From: Nostoc punctiforme NIES-2108
GTDB taxonomy: Bacteria > Cyanobacteriota > Cyanobacteriia > Cyanobacteriales > Nostocaceae
Assembly: GCA_003326195.1 (NCBI GenBank)
Contig: LXQE01000029.1
Location: 244,072-308,071, forward strand
Reading direction: 5' to 3'
DNA: 64,000 bases
Below, piece after piece: positions 1 to 9,409 of this stretch. The first letter of the stretch is position 1. The number at the start of each line of letters is the position of its first letter. Both the position numbers and the translations under genes were made by a program. The notes beneath the pieces were generated by a model, which saw only the letters and a list, made by a program, of their open reading frames with translations, had not been told where the DNA came from and did no database searches.

Positions 1-657
1 GCATTATTGAATGCAAAACAGCAGTATCAAATTGCTACAACAGTAACCGATAAAAAGTCGGCGATCGCAGATTGGCGTTCAGCACTGGATAAGTTAGAAG
101 AAATTCCCGGACAAACCTTAGCCGGAAGAACTGCTCAAAATCAACTAGATGCCTACAAGCGTGATTTTAAAGAAGTTGTGGGATTAGCAGCGGGAAATGA
201 ACGCGTCAGTGCTTTAATTACCGCAGCACAGCAATTTTCTTGGCAAGCTGCTAAAGCTGGTCAAAATCCACCACACACAGTTACCGAATGGGAACAAATA
301 GAAAATTTATGGTCAGAAGCGATTAATCGGTTAAAACAGATTTCTTCTGAAGATTTGGTAGGTTATGCAGAAGCACAAAAGTTATTAGCAACTTATGAGA
401 GTAATTTGGGTCAAGTCAAAGTAAGACGACAAGCTGAGGCAGATTCTGTACAGGCTTTCTTCATGGCACAACGAGAAATAGAAAGCTTAATGGCTTCAAT
501 TCCCACTGACCCCAAAAATTTAGATCGCAATCGTATAATTAGTCAGTTACACGGGATTATTAACCAATTAGAAAAGGTAGAAAAAGGTACAACTGTTTAT
601 TTAAAAGCTCAAGAGTTATTGCTATCGGCAAATAATAAATTCAAGCAACTCCAGTGA
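1..657 (+). CDS. C-terminal part of a coiled-coil protein (5' end outside the window)
   Basis: The reading frame is open to the left edge, so only the last ~218 residues are visible and the true start lies outside. The visible part is almost entirely charged, Gln/Glu/Lys-rich amphipathic helix with repeated short motifs of the type KLLATYESNL and AQELLLSANNKF, as in tandem helical-hairpin or coiled-coil repeats. I see no membrane segment, metal site or catalytic motif. It could be the C-terminus of a longer repeat protein. Not recognised beyond this; a stop at 655-657 ends it cleanly, with no obvious terminator behind it. Confidence 0.6.
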   Translation, partial: ALLNAKQQYQIATTVTDKKSAIADWRSALDKLEEIPGQTLAGRTAQNQLDAYKRDFKEVVGLAAGNERVSALITAAQQFSWQAAKAGQNPPHTVTEWEQIENLWSEAINRLKQISSEDLVGYAEAQKLLATYESNLGQVKVRRQAEADSVQAFFMAQREIESLMASIPTDPKNLDRNRIISQLHGIINQLEKVEKGTTVYLKAQELLLSANNKFKQLQ

Positions 658-1016
658 GATTTCTCAACTGTCAACAACTAATACCAATTCTCTGTGAAGC
701 TGCACATTATTTTGACCCCTCTCAACCTTCCCTGATTAAGGCTACGGTGTACACACAAGTCTAAAATAGCTGATTAACCAAGGTTTTACCCCATCCTAAC
801 CCTCCCCTTTCAAAGGTGAGGGTGACGATGAGATGAACTTTTAAGCACTTAAACAACAGTAAAATTCTTCATTTTATCGGCACGTTGGTAAGAAAATAAT
901 CAATCTTTAATCGCTAGAACCCTTGATTTTTCAAGCCATTTAGGGAATGAAACAGCCCTGCCCCAAACCAAAGTTGTAAAGAAATTTGAAGTTTAACGAA
1001 AAACTTTTAAAAATCT

Positions 1017-1049
1017 CTAGACTCTCCAGCCGGCTAGAGAGTCTAGGAT
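1017..1049 (+). promoter_or_regulatory. MerR-type promoter/operator for the copper operon
   Basis: CTAGACTCTC (1017-1026) and GAGAGTCTAG (1037-1046) are perfect inverted arms, with AGCCGGCT as an inner palindrome. A -35-like TAGACT (1018-1023) and a -10-like TAGGAT (1044-1049) are separated by exactly 20 bp. That over-long spacer containing a dyad is the hallmark of promoters remodelled by MerR-family metal regulators such as CueR and ZntR. It lies about 105 bp upstream of the copper chaperone start, and a MerR gene sits at the far end of the same cluster (3996-4436). Assignment of that regulator is inference. Confidence 0.7.
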
Positions 1050-1153
1050 GAATTCAAGGCGACTCTCTTTCCAGTTATTTCTGATGTGTGAGGGATACGT
1101 CTCAGTCATCCATCTCGATCTGGCTAAATTGTTCATTATTATCCCGTAAATCT

Positions 1154-1348
1154 ATGACTCTCCAACTTACAGTTCCCAACATGGCTTGTTCTGCTTGTGC
1201 AAGCACCATCACCAAAACACTTCAGGCAGTCGATGCCAATGCTAGTGTTCAGGCTGATCCAACAACCAAGCTTGTCAGTGTAGAAACTCAAGCATCAGAA
1301 ACAGCAATTAAGGAAGCGTTGGCTGCTGCGGGTTATCCAGTTGCTTAA
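1154..1348 (+). CDS. Copper chaperone, heavy-metal-associated (HMA) domain protein
   Basis: A 64-residue single HMA domain (beta-alpha-beta-beta-alpha-beta size) with the metal-binding loop M-A-C-S-A-C (Cys12 and Cys15). Such proteins (CopZ/Atx1 type) carry Cu(I) in the cytoplasm and pass it to P1B ATPases. The frame is open further upstream, but the ATG at 1154 gives the normal domain length and the residues before it do not look like an HMA domain. The CopA-type ATPase begins 100 bp downstream on the same strand, so the pair is a chaperone and its pump. Both probably respond to the dyad promoter at 1017-1049. Confidence 0.88.
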   Translation: MTLQLTVPNMACSACASTITKTLQAVDANASVQADPTTKLVSVETQASETAIKEALAAAGYPVA

Positions 1349-1447
1349 TTTTTAGCAACGACAGGCAGGAGGGAGAAGGAATAATGCTCTAGAGCCTCCT
1401 GCCTTCTTCACGCTCCTCTCACACTAATCACAGGGGTTCATCTAGTT

Positions 1448-3745
1448 ATGGATACTCTCACACTCAAACTTCGAGGCATGAGTTGTGCCGCTTGCGCCAA
1501 CAACATCGAAAAGGCAATTCGCTCTGTTTCTGGGGTAATTGACTGTAACGTTAACTTTGGGGCAGAGCAAGCTACCATCAAATACGATCGCTCTCTAGCG
1601 AATTTACAGAAAATCCAAAGTGCGATCGCATCTGCGGGATACTCTTCTGACTCACTCCAGGAAGAATTGCTCTCTGAAGAAGATGATGCTGAAAAAGCAA
1701 GTAGGCGAGCATTACAACGCCTACTCTCCCTCAAGGTAGCGGTGGGAGGTGTAATCAGCATTTTCCTATTTTTGGGGTCGTTGCCCATGATGACTGGGCT
1801 GAACTTACCTTTAATTCCAAGTTTCCTGCAAAATTCTTGGATGCAGTTAGTGCTGACAACACCTGTCATTTTCTGGTGTGGTGGATCTTTTTACCGCAAT
1901 GGCTGGAAATCTCTCAAGCGCCATACGGCAACGATGGACACGCTGATTGCTTTGGGTACAAGTGCAGCCTATCTATATTCTTTGTTTGTCACCATTTTCC
2001 CGAAATTTTTTATTGCTCAGGGCTTGATACCTCATATTTATTATGAAGTTGCAGCCATTGTGATTACCTTAATTTTATTGGGGCGGTTGTTAGAAAATCG
2101 CGCTAGGGGACAAACTTCTGAAGCCATCCGCAAACTCATCGGATTGCAAGCTAGAGATGCCAGAGTTATCCGTGATGGTAAGGAAATTGATGTTCCCATC
2201 GCCGAAGTCAGAATCAACGATGTGATTTTGGTGCGTCCTGGTGAAAAGATTCCGGTAGATGGCGAAGTGATTGCAGGCGCTTCGACGGTAGATGAAGCGA
2301 TGGTGACGGGTGAAAGTTTGCCAGTCAAAAAGCAGCCAGGAGATGAGGTAATTGGGGCGACGATTAACGGTGCGGGTGCATTTCAGTTTCGGGTGACACG
2401 AGTTGGAAATGATACGTTTTTGGCTCAAATAGTTAAATTGGTGCAACAAGCGCAAGGTTCTAAAGCACCAATTCAGCGCTTGGCAGATCGAGTTACAGGA
2501 TGGTTTGTACCAGCTGTGATTGCCGTTGCGATCGCCACTTTCGTCATTTGGTTTAATTTCACTGGCAACCTCACCCTAGCCACAATGACAACGGTGGGTG
2601 TACTAATTATCGCCTGTCCTTGTGCTTTGGGTTTAGCTACTCCCACTTCTGTAATGGTGGGGACGGGCAAAGGTGCAGAAAATGGCATTTTAATTAAGGG
2701 TGCTGACAGCTTAGAACTAGCACACAAAATTCAAACCATCGTTTTAGATAAAACTGGCACTTTGACTCAAGGGAAACCGACAGTTACAGATTTTGTAAAT
2801 GTCAACGGTACAGCTAATGGTAATGAACTCCAACTTTTACAATTAGCAGCAACGGTAGAACGTAATTCTGAGCATCCTTTAGCTGAAGCGGTTGTAAAAT
2901 ACGCCCAGTCTCAAGAAGTGAGTTTAATAGATGCAAAGAACTTCGTAGCTAATGCAGGTAGTGGTGTCCAAGCAGTTGTTGCAAATCAGCTTGTGCAAAT
3001 TGGTACACAACGCTGGTTAACAGAACTTGGAATTAACACCATAACTCTCCAGCAATATAAAGATGTATGGGAAGCGGCTGGTAAAACAGTTATTTTGATT
3101 GCTGTAGATGGCGAACTACAAGGAATAATGGGTATTGCTGATGCCCTAAAACCTTCGTCAGCAGCAGTGGTGAAAGCGTTACAGAAGTTAGGTTTAGAAG
3201 TAGTAATGCTTACCGGAGATAATCGTAAAACTGCTGATGCGATCGCAAGACAAGTTGGCATCCAGCGAATCTTTGCCGAAGTCCGTCCAGATCAGAAGGC
3301 AGCGATTATCCAATCATTGCAAGGGGAGATAGAGAAATTTCCCAAATCCAAAATCCAAAACCCAAAATCTAAAATTGTCGCAATGGTAGGTGATGGCATT
3401 AATGATGCGCCAGCGTTAGCACAGGCTGATGTGGGAATTGCTATTGGTACGGGAACAGATGTAGCGATCGCAGCTAGCGATATCACCCTAATTTCTGGAG
3501 ATTTGCAAGGAATTGTCACGGCTATTCAACTTAGTCGCGCTACCATCAACAATATCAGGCAAAATCTTTTCTTTGCCTTTATTTACAACGTCATTGGTAT
3601 TCCCATTGCGGCGGGAATTCTGTTCCCTATCTTTGGTTGGTTACTTAATCCAATTATTGCCGGCGCTGCGATGGCTCTTTCTTCGCTCTCTGTTGTTAGC
3701 AATGCCCTGAGATTGCGTAACTTTCAACCAAAAATTAGCTCATAA
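1448..3745 (+). CDS. copA: Copper-translocating P1B-type ATPase (CopA/PacS/CtaA family)
   Basis: A 765-residue membrane pump. In order: an N-terminal HMA domain with GMSCAAC (Cys13, Cys16); transmembrane helices from about residue 95; the actuator motif TGES near 290; the Cys-Pro-Cys ion motif in [11 protein letters not shown] (~385); the phosphorylation motif DKTGTLT (~435); the P1B HP motif (SEHPLAE); and the hinge GDGINDAPA (~655). CPC with an HMA domain and a chaperone gene in front indicates Cu(I) transport. Direction and membrane (plasma membrane PacS/CopA versus thylakoid CtaA) cannot be read from sequence. A heptad-repeat insertion lies just before GDGIND. The next small gene starts 20 bp downstream. 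Confidence 0.93.
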   Translation: MDTLTLKLRGMSCAACANNIEKAIRSVSGVIDCNVNFGAEQATIKYDRSLANLQKIQSAIASAGYSSDSLQEELLSEEDDAEKASRRALQRLLSLKVAVGGVISIFLFLGSLPMMTGLNLPLIPSFLQNSWMQLVLTTPVIFWCGGSFYRNGWKSLKRHTATMDTLIALGTSAAYLYSLFVTIFPKFFIAQGLIPHIYYEVAAIVITLILLGRLLENRARGQTSEAIRKLIGLQARDARVIRDGKEIDVPIAEVRINDVILVRPGEKIPVDGEVIAGASTVDEAMVTGESLPVKKQPGDEVIGATINGAGAFQFRVTRVGNDTFLAQIVKLVQQAQGSKAPIQRLADRVTGWFVPAVIAVAIATFVIWFNFTGNLTLATMTTVGVLIIACPCALGLATPTSVMVGTGKGAENGILIKGADSLELAHKIQTIVLDKTGTLTQGKPTVTDFVNVNGTANGNELQLLQLAATVERNSEHPLAEAVVKYAQSQEVSLIDAKNFVANAGSGVQAVVANQLVQIGTQRWLTELGINTITLQQYKDVWEAAGKTVILIAVDGELQGIMGIADALKPSSAAVVKALQKLGLEVVMLTGDNRKTADAIARQVGIQRIFAEVRPDQKAAIIQSLQGEIEKFPKSKIQNPKSKIVAMVGDGINDAPALAQADVGIAIGTGTDVAIAASDITLISGDLQGIVTAIQLSRATINNIRQNLFFAFIYNVIGIPIAAGILFPIFGWLLNPIIAGAAMALSSLSVVSNALRLRNFQPKISS
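3341..3375 (+). repeat. Five CCAAAAT-type heptads inside copA
   Basis: Five consecutive 7-mers (CCCAAAT, CCAAAAT, CCAAAAC, CCAAAAT, CTAAAAT) run through the copA frame and encode a Lys/Ser/Pro-rich linker immediately before the conserved MVGDGIND motif, where related ATPases have only a short loop. This is the short tandem heptanucleotide repeat type that is otherwise intergenic in heterocystous cyanobacteria. Confidence 0.85.
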
Positions 3746-3764
3746 TTGCAGGGGAATTTAGCAA

Positions 3765-3989
3765 ATGTTCAAAAAAACGCTTTGCGGAAGCCTGATAGCT
3801 TTAGTGCTGCTCACTGGAACATCAGGTGTAACAGTAGCAGAAATGCCAGCCCATTCATCAGAGCAAACTAGCCAATTTCAACGCATTGAGCAACCTTTGG
3901 GATTGAAAGTTGGTGTTGCGATCGCAGGTTTAGCCTTAATTGGACTAGAGTTGTGGTGGTTTCTTCTCTATAAAAGTCCTGATTCCTGA
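3765..3989 (+). CDS. Small exported or membrane-anchored protein of the copper cluster
   Basis: 74 residues: a signal-like N-terminus (MFKKTLCGSLIALVLL...TVAEMPAH), a ~20-residue polar stretch, then one hydrophobic helix ending in the aromatic LELWWFLLYK. It starts 20 bp after copA behind a GGGG-type ribosome site and is probably cotranscribed with it. No Cys pair or Met-rich motif is present after the signal. The polar segment has one His (in MPAHSS). The stop is 6 bp from the stop of the convergent MerR gene. Function not recognised; a role in copper handling is suggested only by position. Confidence 0.75.
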   Translation: MFKKTLCGSLIALVLLTGTSGVTVAEMPAHSSEQTSQFQRIEQPLGLKVGVAIAGLALIGLELWWFLLYKSPDS

Positions 3990-3995
3990 TTAGTG

Positions 3996-4436
3996 TCAGT
4001 GCTGAGAGGTGTTTTGAATAATCGGACAAATTGTCTTCTCATGATGGTCGCTGATATTCTTCCAGCCTGAAAGTAATCCCTTGATTTCAGAGCGTAAAGT
4101 TAACAGTTGATCGATTTGGCGATCGATCTGCAAGACCTTCTCTTCAAGTTTTTCTTTGATTTCACCACAAGGAGTTTGCCCTTGGTCATAAACCTGAAGA
4201 ATATTACCAATCTCTTCTAGGCTAAGACCAAGATTTTGTGCCCTTTTAATGAATGCTAGACGAGTTAGCACATCCAATGAAAACTGGCGAAAGCCTCCCT
4301 CTGTTCGTCTTAATGAATTGATTAAACCTAAACTCTCGTAATAACGAATTGTCCTGATGGGTATTCCAGTTAAATCTGTTACCTGACCAATTAAAAGTAG
4401 TTTTTTATCTTGAGTTAGCATGGTAGATTTTCCCAA
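3996..4436 (-). CDS. MerR-family metal-responsive transcriptional regulator
   Basis: 146 residues. An N-terminal winged HTH (IGQVTDLTGIPIRTIRYYESLGLI, about residues 16-40) with the MerR signature RYYE, a second wing GGFRQF, then a long dimerisation helix (~90-125). Candidate metal ligands are Cys90 (at the start of the dimer helix, the position of the conserved Cys of ZntR/CueR-like proteins), His131/132 and Cys137. The CueR-style Cys-x7-Cys loop is absent, so the metal is not certain. A second ATG lies five codons in. Convergent with the copper genes; the dyad at 1017-1049 is its plausible target. Confidence 0.88.
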   Translation of the reverse strand: MGKSTMLTQDKKLLLIGQVTDLTGIPIRTIRYYESLGLINSLRRTEGGFRQFSLDVLTRLAFIKRAQNLGLSLEEIGNILQVYDQGQTPCGEIKEKLEEKVLQIDRQIDQLLTLRSEIKGLLSGWKNISDHHEKTICPIIQNTSQH

Positions 4437-4766
4437 GTTTTGTAATTATTATTACATATTTCGCTAAATTCAAGGGATTTGAGAGTTTAGGCAAATCTTA
4501 GCATCAGTATTGGAACTTTTTATCTAATTAGAGATTTTACTAAGTTGTAAATTTTCAATCATCTATTATAAATGGATAGTTGGAATTTAGCTGATATTAA
4601 ATTGGCATAATTTTGACATTTTTAATAATATTTATTCAAGATTTTACCTGATGATTTTTATCTATTTATTGGGTAGCTGTTTCTCATGGTACTGAAAGTA
4701 ACTGTTTTTTTGGAGTTCCCATGTTACTTCTAGATCAACTGCTTCACTTCAAGTGAAACCATAAAA

Positions 4767-5855
4767 ATGAATCTCAACTCGCAGACTTCTAGCTCAATCC
4801 GTAAACCTAAAATTTTCAATAATCCAGAGCGTTTTATTGAGGGATGGTATTGGGTAATACCTTCTCAAAATCTGCGGGTGGGTGAAGTAAAACCTGTCAC
4901 GATTTTGGGTAGAGAATTAGTAATTTACCGTGGGAAAGATAAAAGAGTAGTTACCTTAGATGCCTACTGTCCACACATGGGCGCTCACCTTGCTGAAGGC
5001 AAAGTTGAGGGTAATGCACTACGTTGTTTTTTCCACCACTGGAAGTTTGATGCTGAGGGGATGTGTATTGATATCCCATGTTTAGATATACCACCTTCCC
5101 TAAAATTACAAACTTGGCCTACTGCTGAAAAATATGGGATGATTTGGGTTTGGACTGGAGAAATACCGCAACAACCTCTACCTTTTGTTCCAGAGTTAGA
5201 GCAAAAAGAGTGTGATGTCGCCATCCATTCCCACTTCTTGCTGAACTGTCACCCCAATGTGGTGATGATTAATGCAATTGATGCTCAACACCTCAATACA
5301 GTTCACAAATTGCCACTAGAAATTATTTTTGAAAGACACGAACTGAACGAGAATGCGATTATTTTCAGTAATACTACACCCATTAAAGACAATTTATTGT
5401 TGATTAAGCTCATCCGTCTTTTCTACAAAAATGTCATAACTTATAGTATTTGCTATTGGTACGGTAGCATTGGCATTGTGACAATGGGTCCTGATTTCTT
5501 TCATATCCACATGATGGTTGCAGTTCGCCTCCATGAAGGGGCAAAAACTGAAGGTCAAGTTCTGTTGATGACTAAAAAACGTAAAGGAATTTTTGGTTGG
5601 TTATGCAATCGAGTTGTGCTATGGCTGACTAAGATTACAGCTAAGTACTTTCTCATGGGTGACATCAAGATTCTTCAAACAATTCAGTTTGATTTGAAAA
5701 CTCCCATCAAAGCAGATCACTCAATTATGCAGTTTATTAACTATGTTGAAAAACAACAATCCCTAATGTGGGGGACTTGGCAAGAAATGCGATCGCGCGA
5801 TGTGGAAAGCAAGCCCAGGCGTGAGAGATGGGAAGATACAATGAGTAATGACTAA
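4767..5855 (+). CDS. Rieske non-heme iron oxygenase
   Basis: 362 residues. The N-terminal Rieske [2Fe-2S] domain has Cys68-x-His70 (YCPHMGAHL) and Cys87-x2-His90 (RCFFHHW), with a 16-residue gap. The C-terminal catalytic domain has D-x2-H-x4-H (IDAQHLNTVH, near residue 170), the ligands of the mononuclear iron. The order matches ring-hydroxylating/Rieske-type monooxygenases; substrate is unknown. Short hydrophobic stretches in the second half (RLFYKNVITYSICYWYGS) hint at a lipophilic substrate or membrane contact. No ferredoxin or reductase gene is adjacent. It is divergent from the MerR gene across a ~330-bp AT-rich gap. Confidence 0.85.
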   Translation: MNLNSQTSSSIRKPKIFNNPERFIEGWYWVIPSQNLRVGEVKPVTILGRELVIYRGKDKRVVTLDAYCPHMGAHLAEGKVEGNALRCFFHHWKFDAEGMCIDIPCLDIPPSLKLQTWPTAEKYGMIWVWTGEIPQQPLPFVPELEQKECDVAIHSHFLLNCHPNVVMINAIDAQHLNTVHKLPLEIIFERHELNENAIIFSNTTPIKDNLLLIKLIRLFYKNVITYSICYWYGSIGIVTMGPDFFHIHMMVAVRLHEGAKTEGQVLLMTKKRKGIFGWLCNRVVLWLTKITAKYFLMGDIKILQTIQFDLKTPIKADHSIMQFINYVEKQQSLMWGTWQEMRSRDVESKPRRERWEDTMSND

Positions 5856-5966
5856 CATCATGCCTATATGACCAAAATTCCTTCAGACTGCTTGGCCAAT
5901 AAACGCACACGGTATCATAACTATTGTCAACAATCTTTGCAAGAAATGAAGTGTTTGTAGGGGCGT

Positions 5967-6148
5967 ATAGATGTACATTGGTGTCAACTTAAGCCCCAGC
6001 GAATGGAATTCGCGGCTACACAAACAAAGTCCGCCTGCGCGGACTAAAAAAATTGAGTGTTTGAAACCCACGCAGATGAGTTTTGTCTGTGTAGATGCGG
6101 TTTCTAACCGCCCATTTAACGTTAAGTTAACACCAATGATAGATGTAC
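5967..6148. mobile_element. Miniature inverted-repeat element with flanking direct repeats
   Basis: ATTGGTGTCAACTTAA (5977-5992) and TTAAGTTAACACCAAT (6122-6137) are inverted ends with one mismatch in 16. They are flanked by identical 10-bp direct repeats ATAGATGTAC (5967-5976 and 6139-6148), as expected for target duplication. The ~160-bp interior has no reading frame but contains three perfect hairpins: 5999-6013 (GCGAAT/ATTCGC), 6030-6045 (GTCCGC/GCGGAC) and 6097-6111 (GCGGTT/AACCGC). This is a non-autonomous MITE-like element. Confidence 0.82.
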
Positions 6149-6275
6149 ACCTCTACCAATGTATGTATAGCAGATATTTTGTGAAATAGTATAACAATTA
6201 ATAAAGGTTAAAAGTTCAACAAAGTTACTTTTAACTTTTAATCGATTTTTTATTGGACTAATAGATAAATAAAAA

Positions 6276-6294
6276 GAAGTGGCAAAGCCACTTC
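6276..6294 (-). terminator. Rho-independent terminator (minus strand)
   Basis: GAAGTGGC, a 3-nt loop and GCCACTTC form a perfect 8-bp hairpin which on the minus strand is followed by a T-run. It would end transcription arriving from the exported-protein gene at 6642-7319 and the gene remnant. Confidence 0.75.
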
Positions 6295-6452
6295 CTAATT
6301 CCCAGGTAGAACCTAAGTTATGAGTATAACGATTACAAAAAATTGAAATAGTATAAACAAACACCAATTAACTGAATATCTCTATTTTCCTTGTTTCTAG
6401 GTGAGTAAATCCTGATTTATATGGACGAAATAACTGTATATTTACATAAGTC

Positions 6453-6570
6453 TCATGATTGTAATGCAGACTCAAGTTTCTCCAGTTCATCGTTAAGATG
6501 TGCCAGTTTTGTCTCTTCATCAAGAAGTTGCTGTTCTAATTGAAACTTGACTGCTTTATCAGCCTCAAAG
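6453..6570 (-). pseudogene. 3' remnant of a coiled-coil gene
   Basis: On the minus strand about 37 codons without start encode a Glu/Leu/Gln-rich helix (FEADKAVKFQLEQQL and then DEETKLAHLNDELEKL) ending at a TGA at 6455-6453. A stop lies directly upstream, so no intact gene is possible. It resembles the charged helical tails found on many cyanobacterial accessory proteins; the parent family is not determinable. Confidence 0.35.
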
Positions 6571-6641
6571 ACTCAGTATGAGAACGTTGTCTTCATAGTT
6601 ACTCTACGCTCTAGCAAGCAAACTAGATATTTAGCATACCA

Positions 6642-7319
6642 CTACTCACTTGGGTTCAATACAACGATAATTTCTGCAAGCCTAATTCCCAAAGGTTTCC
6701 AGTGGGAATTGCTGGAGGAAAAAGTACCATCCCCAGACACTGATTGGTAATCATTGGGGAATTTTTCAGAAGCATTGGGAGCTGTATCTACTCGTAAAAT
6801 GAGTTTGCCTTGATAACGGGATAATTTACTACTATCCAACAAAATAGTACCGCCGTAGTCCCACGCCAATCCATAAAGTTTAAAATTACCTAATTTTTTA
6901 CGTAATTCGCTCAATGGGGTTCCAATACCGATACCTTCGCGGGTTTTCCAAGCTGAACCCAGGTTACGCACATCTAGAGGTTTGGTACGAGTATTATCAC
7001 TCCAAACCACTAGTAGAGAGCGTCCCTGATTTAGATTTAACTGAGTAGCTGCAAAACTACCTATTCCTTCAGCACCAGAGATAGTTTTATCAACAAGATG
7101 GGATGCACCAAACAGTTTGACTAAATCCTGCTTGGTGGTTTTGCGTGTTATCGGCCCAACTCTTTCTCCAGGAACAATTAAGGTGTCTTTTGAGGGTTGT
7201 GATTTAGCAATAGTAACTGGATGATTGATTTTCTGCGGTATTGCGAAGGCTTGGTTTGCCGAATAGTTTAGCAGTAAAGCTAAAGTAACTGTAGCAATGC
7301 CTTTGATTGATGAATTCAT
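6642..7319 (-). CDS. Exported protein of unknown function
   Basis: 225 residues with a clear signal peptide (MNSSIKGIATVTLALLLNYSANQAFA, cleavage after AFA). The mature part begins with an extended polar segment, followed by a compact alpha/beta-looking domain with motifs ITRKTTKQDLVKLFG, LVVWSDNT and GTPLSELRKKLG. The DL..LFG and L..LRKKLG segments resemble the paired small helical motifs of periplasmic domains of the BamE/SmpA size class, but no family is assigned. No neighbours in an operon. Confidence 0.75.
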   Translation of the reverse strand: MNSSIKGIATVTLALLLNYSANQAFAIPQKINHPVTIAKSQPSKDTLIVPGERVGPITRKTTKQDLVKLFGASHLVDKTISGAEGIGSFAATQLNLNQGRSLLVVWSDNTRTKPLDVRNLGSAWKTREGIGIGTPLSELRKKLGNFKLYGLAWDYGGTILLDSSKLSRYQGKLILRVDTAPNASEKFPNDYQSVSGDGTFSSSNSHWKPLGIRLAEIIVVLNPSE

Positions 7320-7414
7320 AGGTTCTATTATTGGGTAGAAGAATATGAGTGAAAAGCGCTCATAGTTTAACTACTACAATTTCCCAATTATAGATTCCCG
7401 ATTTTCCAAAACTT

Positions 7415-9409
7415 TTATTTCATCGCTCTAGTTGCGTTTAAAATTGCCAGCATCGCTACTCCAACATCAGCAAATACAGCTTCCCACATTGTCGCTATCC
7501 CTAAAATACCCAACCCAATAAATACACTTTTAATTGCTAACGCAAACCCAATATTTTGCCAAACAATTTTGCGAGTTTTTCTGGCGATTTGGATTGCTTC
7601 TGCCACTTTCGATGGTGCATCTGTCACGATTACAATATCGGCAGTTTCTATCGCTGCATCTGAGCCTAATCCGCCCATTGCCATACCAACATCTGCTCTA
7701 GCAATCACTGGTGCATCATTAATTCCATCCCCAACAAAGGCAACTTTACCATGCTTGCCAGCGGTGCTGAGTAACTTCTCAATTGCATTAACTTTTTCTT
7801 CAGGCAATAACTCTGCTTCGTAAGTATCTATGCCAAGCTGTTGAGCAATGCGAGAAGCGATCGCGTGATTATCTCCTGTCAACATTACTGTTCTCTCTAC
7901 ACCCATGCGCTTGAGTGCTTGAATAGCAAGTTTTGCATCTTCTTTGAGTTCATCAGCAATGACAATATATCCAGCGTAAATATCATCTACTGCTAGGTGA
8001 ATGACTGTTCCCTCTAACTGGCAATTATCGTGAGAAATCTTCTCTCTATGCAATAGGCGATCGCTTCCCGCTATTACTACCCTATTTTCAATCTTGGCTC
8101 GAATTCCATAGCCTGCTATTTCTTCATAATCTCCGATCTCAAATTCATCGATTTTTCCACCATAAGCCTTGCAGATAGATTGTGCGATGGGATGATTTGA
8201 ATGCGATTCTACTTTGGCAGCTAATAGCAGCAGTTCTTGTTCATCCCAGCCATTTAATGGGACTATCTCTACTACTTTGAATACACCTTTAGTTAACGTT
8301 CCAGTTTTATCAAAAACAACTGTATTAACTGCATTTAAAGTATCTAAAAAAGTAGAGCCTTTAACCAAAATGCCACGTTTAGCTGCACCTCCCACACCTC
8401 CAAAGTAACCTAATGGAATGCTGATAACGAGTCCACACGGACAGGAGATAACTAGTAAAATTAGGGCACGATAAACCCATTCGGAAGAAGTTGCACCCGA
8501 AATGAATAAAGGAGGTAATATTGCAACTGCTAGAGATGTAAAAACTACAATTGGTGTATAATACCGGGCAAATTTAGTAATAAACTTTTCTGTTGCTGCT
8601 TTTTTACTTTTGGCATTTTGCACCAAGTCTAAAATCTTGGCGATGGAAGATTCATCAAATAGTTTTGTGACTCTAATGACGAGCGCACCTATTTTATTGA
8701 TCGTCCCAGCAAAAACTGTTTCTCCAATTCTTACCGTTCGCGGTACAGATTCTCCAGTTAATGCAGATGTATCAACTTGCGAATTACCATCTATAATTTC
8801 GCCATCTAAGGGAATCTTTTCTCCCGGCTTTACAACGATAATATCGCCAATATTTACTGTTTCTGGCGATACTTTTTTCAGTTCTCCCTCTATTTGGATA
8901 TTTGCATAGTCCGGGCGGATTTCCAATAATGATTTGATCGAATTACGAGAACGGCTGATCGCAATATCTTGAAACAATTCTCCAATTTTGTAAAACAACA
9001 TGACTCCGACAGCTTCGGGTAATTTATGAATTGCGATCGCCCCTAATGTCGCTACTGTCATTAAAAACGTTTCATCAAATATTCTACCTCTGACTATATT
9101 GCGTCCAGCAGTTTTTAAAACACTCCATCCACTTAATAAATAAGCAGGAATAAAAAGCAGATATTCTCCTATTGAGTAGAATGTATTGTGTAATTGATTT
9201 TCAAAAATTACACCAGGCGCATATAAACTTAAAATTGCTACCAAAGGCAATATCTCATTTTTGAGATTGAATTCTCCACCATGATCATGATTGTGGTCAT
9301 GGTTATGATTCTCATCATGATTGTGATTATGAACATGGTTATGATTCTCGTGATGGTCATGTTCACTGCTGCAACAATCTGAAGATTCTGAATGTACTTT
9401 TCGCTTCAT
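7415..9409 (-). CDS. Zn/Cd/Pb-type P1B ATPase with His-rich N-terminus
   Basis: 664 residues. The first ~45 residues replace the usual HMA domain with a Cys/His segment (CCSSEHDHHENHNHVH and further His-Asn/His-Asp repeats). Then come membrane helices, TGES (~220), the ion motif SCPCGLVISIP (~335), DKTGTLT (~370), the HP motif (SNHPIAQ), [16 protein letters not shown] and, in the last helix, FADVGVAMLAILNA with the Asp typical of Zn2+ P1B-2 pumps (ZntA/CadA/ZiaA). The product probably exports zinc or related divalent ions across the plasma membrane. No SmtB-type regulator gene is adjacent, and I saw no clear dyad upstream. Confidence 0.92.
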   Translation of the reverse strand: MKRKVHSESSDCCSSEHDHHENHNHVHNHNHDENHNHDHNHDHGGEFNLKNEILPLVAILSLYAPGVIFENQLHNTFYSIGEYLLFIPAYLLSGWSVLKTAGRNIVRGRIFDETFLMTVATLGAIAIHKLPEAVGVMLFYKIGELFQDIAISRSRNSIKSLLEIRPDYANIQIEGELKKVSPETVNIGDIIVVKPGEKIPLDGEIIDGNSQVDTSALTGESVPRTVRIGETVFAGTINKIGALVIRVTKLFDESSIAKILDLVQNAKSKKAATEKFITKFARYYTPIVVFTSLAVAILPPLFISGATSSEWVYRALILLVISCPCGLVISIPLGYFGGVGGAAKRGILVKGSTFLDTLNAVNTVVFDKTGTLTKGVFKVVEIVPLNGWDEQELLLLAAKVESHSNHPIAQSICKAYGGKIDEFEIGDYEEIAGYGIRAKIENRVVIAGSDRLLHREKISHDNCQLEGTVIHLAVDDIYAGYIVIADELKEDAKLAIQALKRMGVERTVMLTGDNHAIASRIAQQLGIDTYEAELLPEEKVNAIEKLLSTAGKHGKVAFVGDGINDAPVIARADVGMAMGGLGSDAAIETADIVIVTDAPSKVAEAIQIARKTRKIVWQNIGFALAIKSVFIGLGILGIATMWEAVFADVGVAMLAILNATRAMK

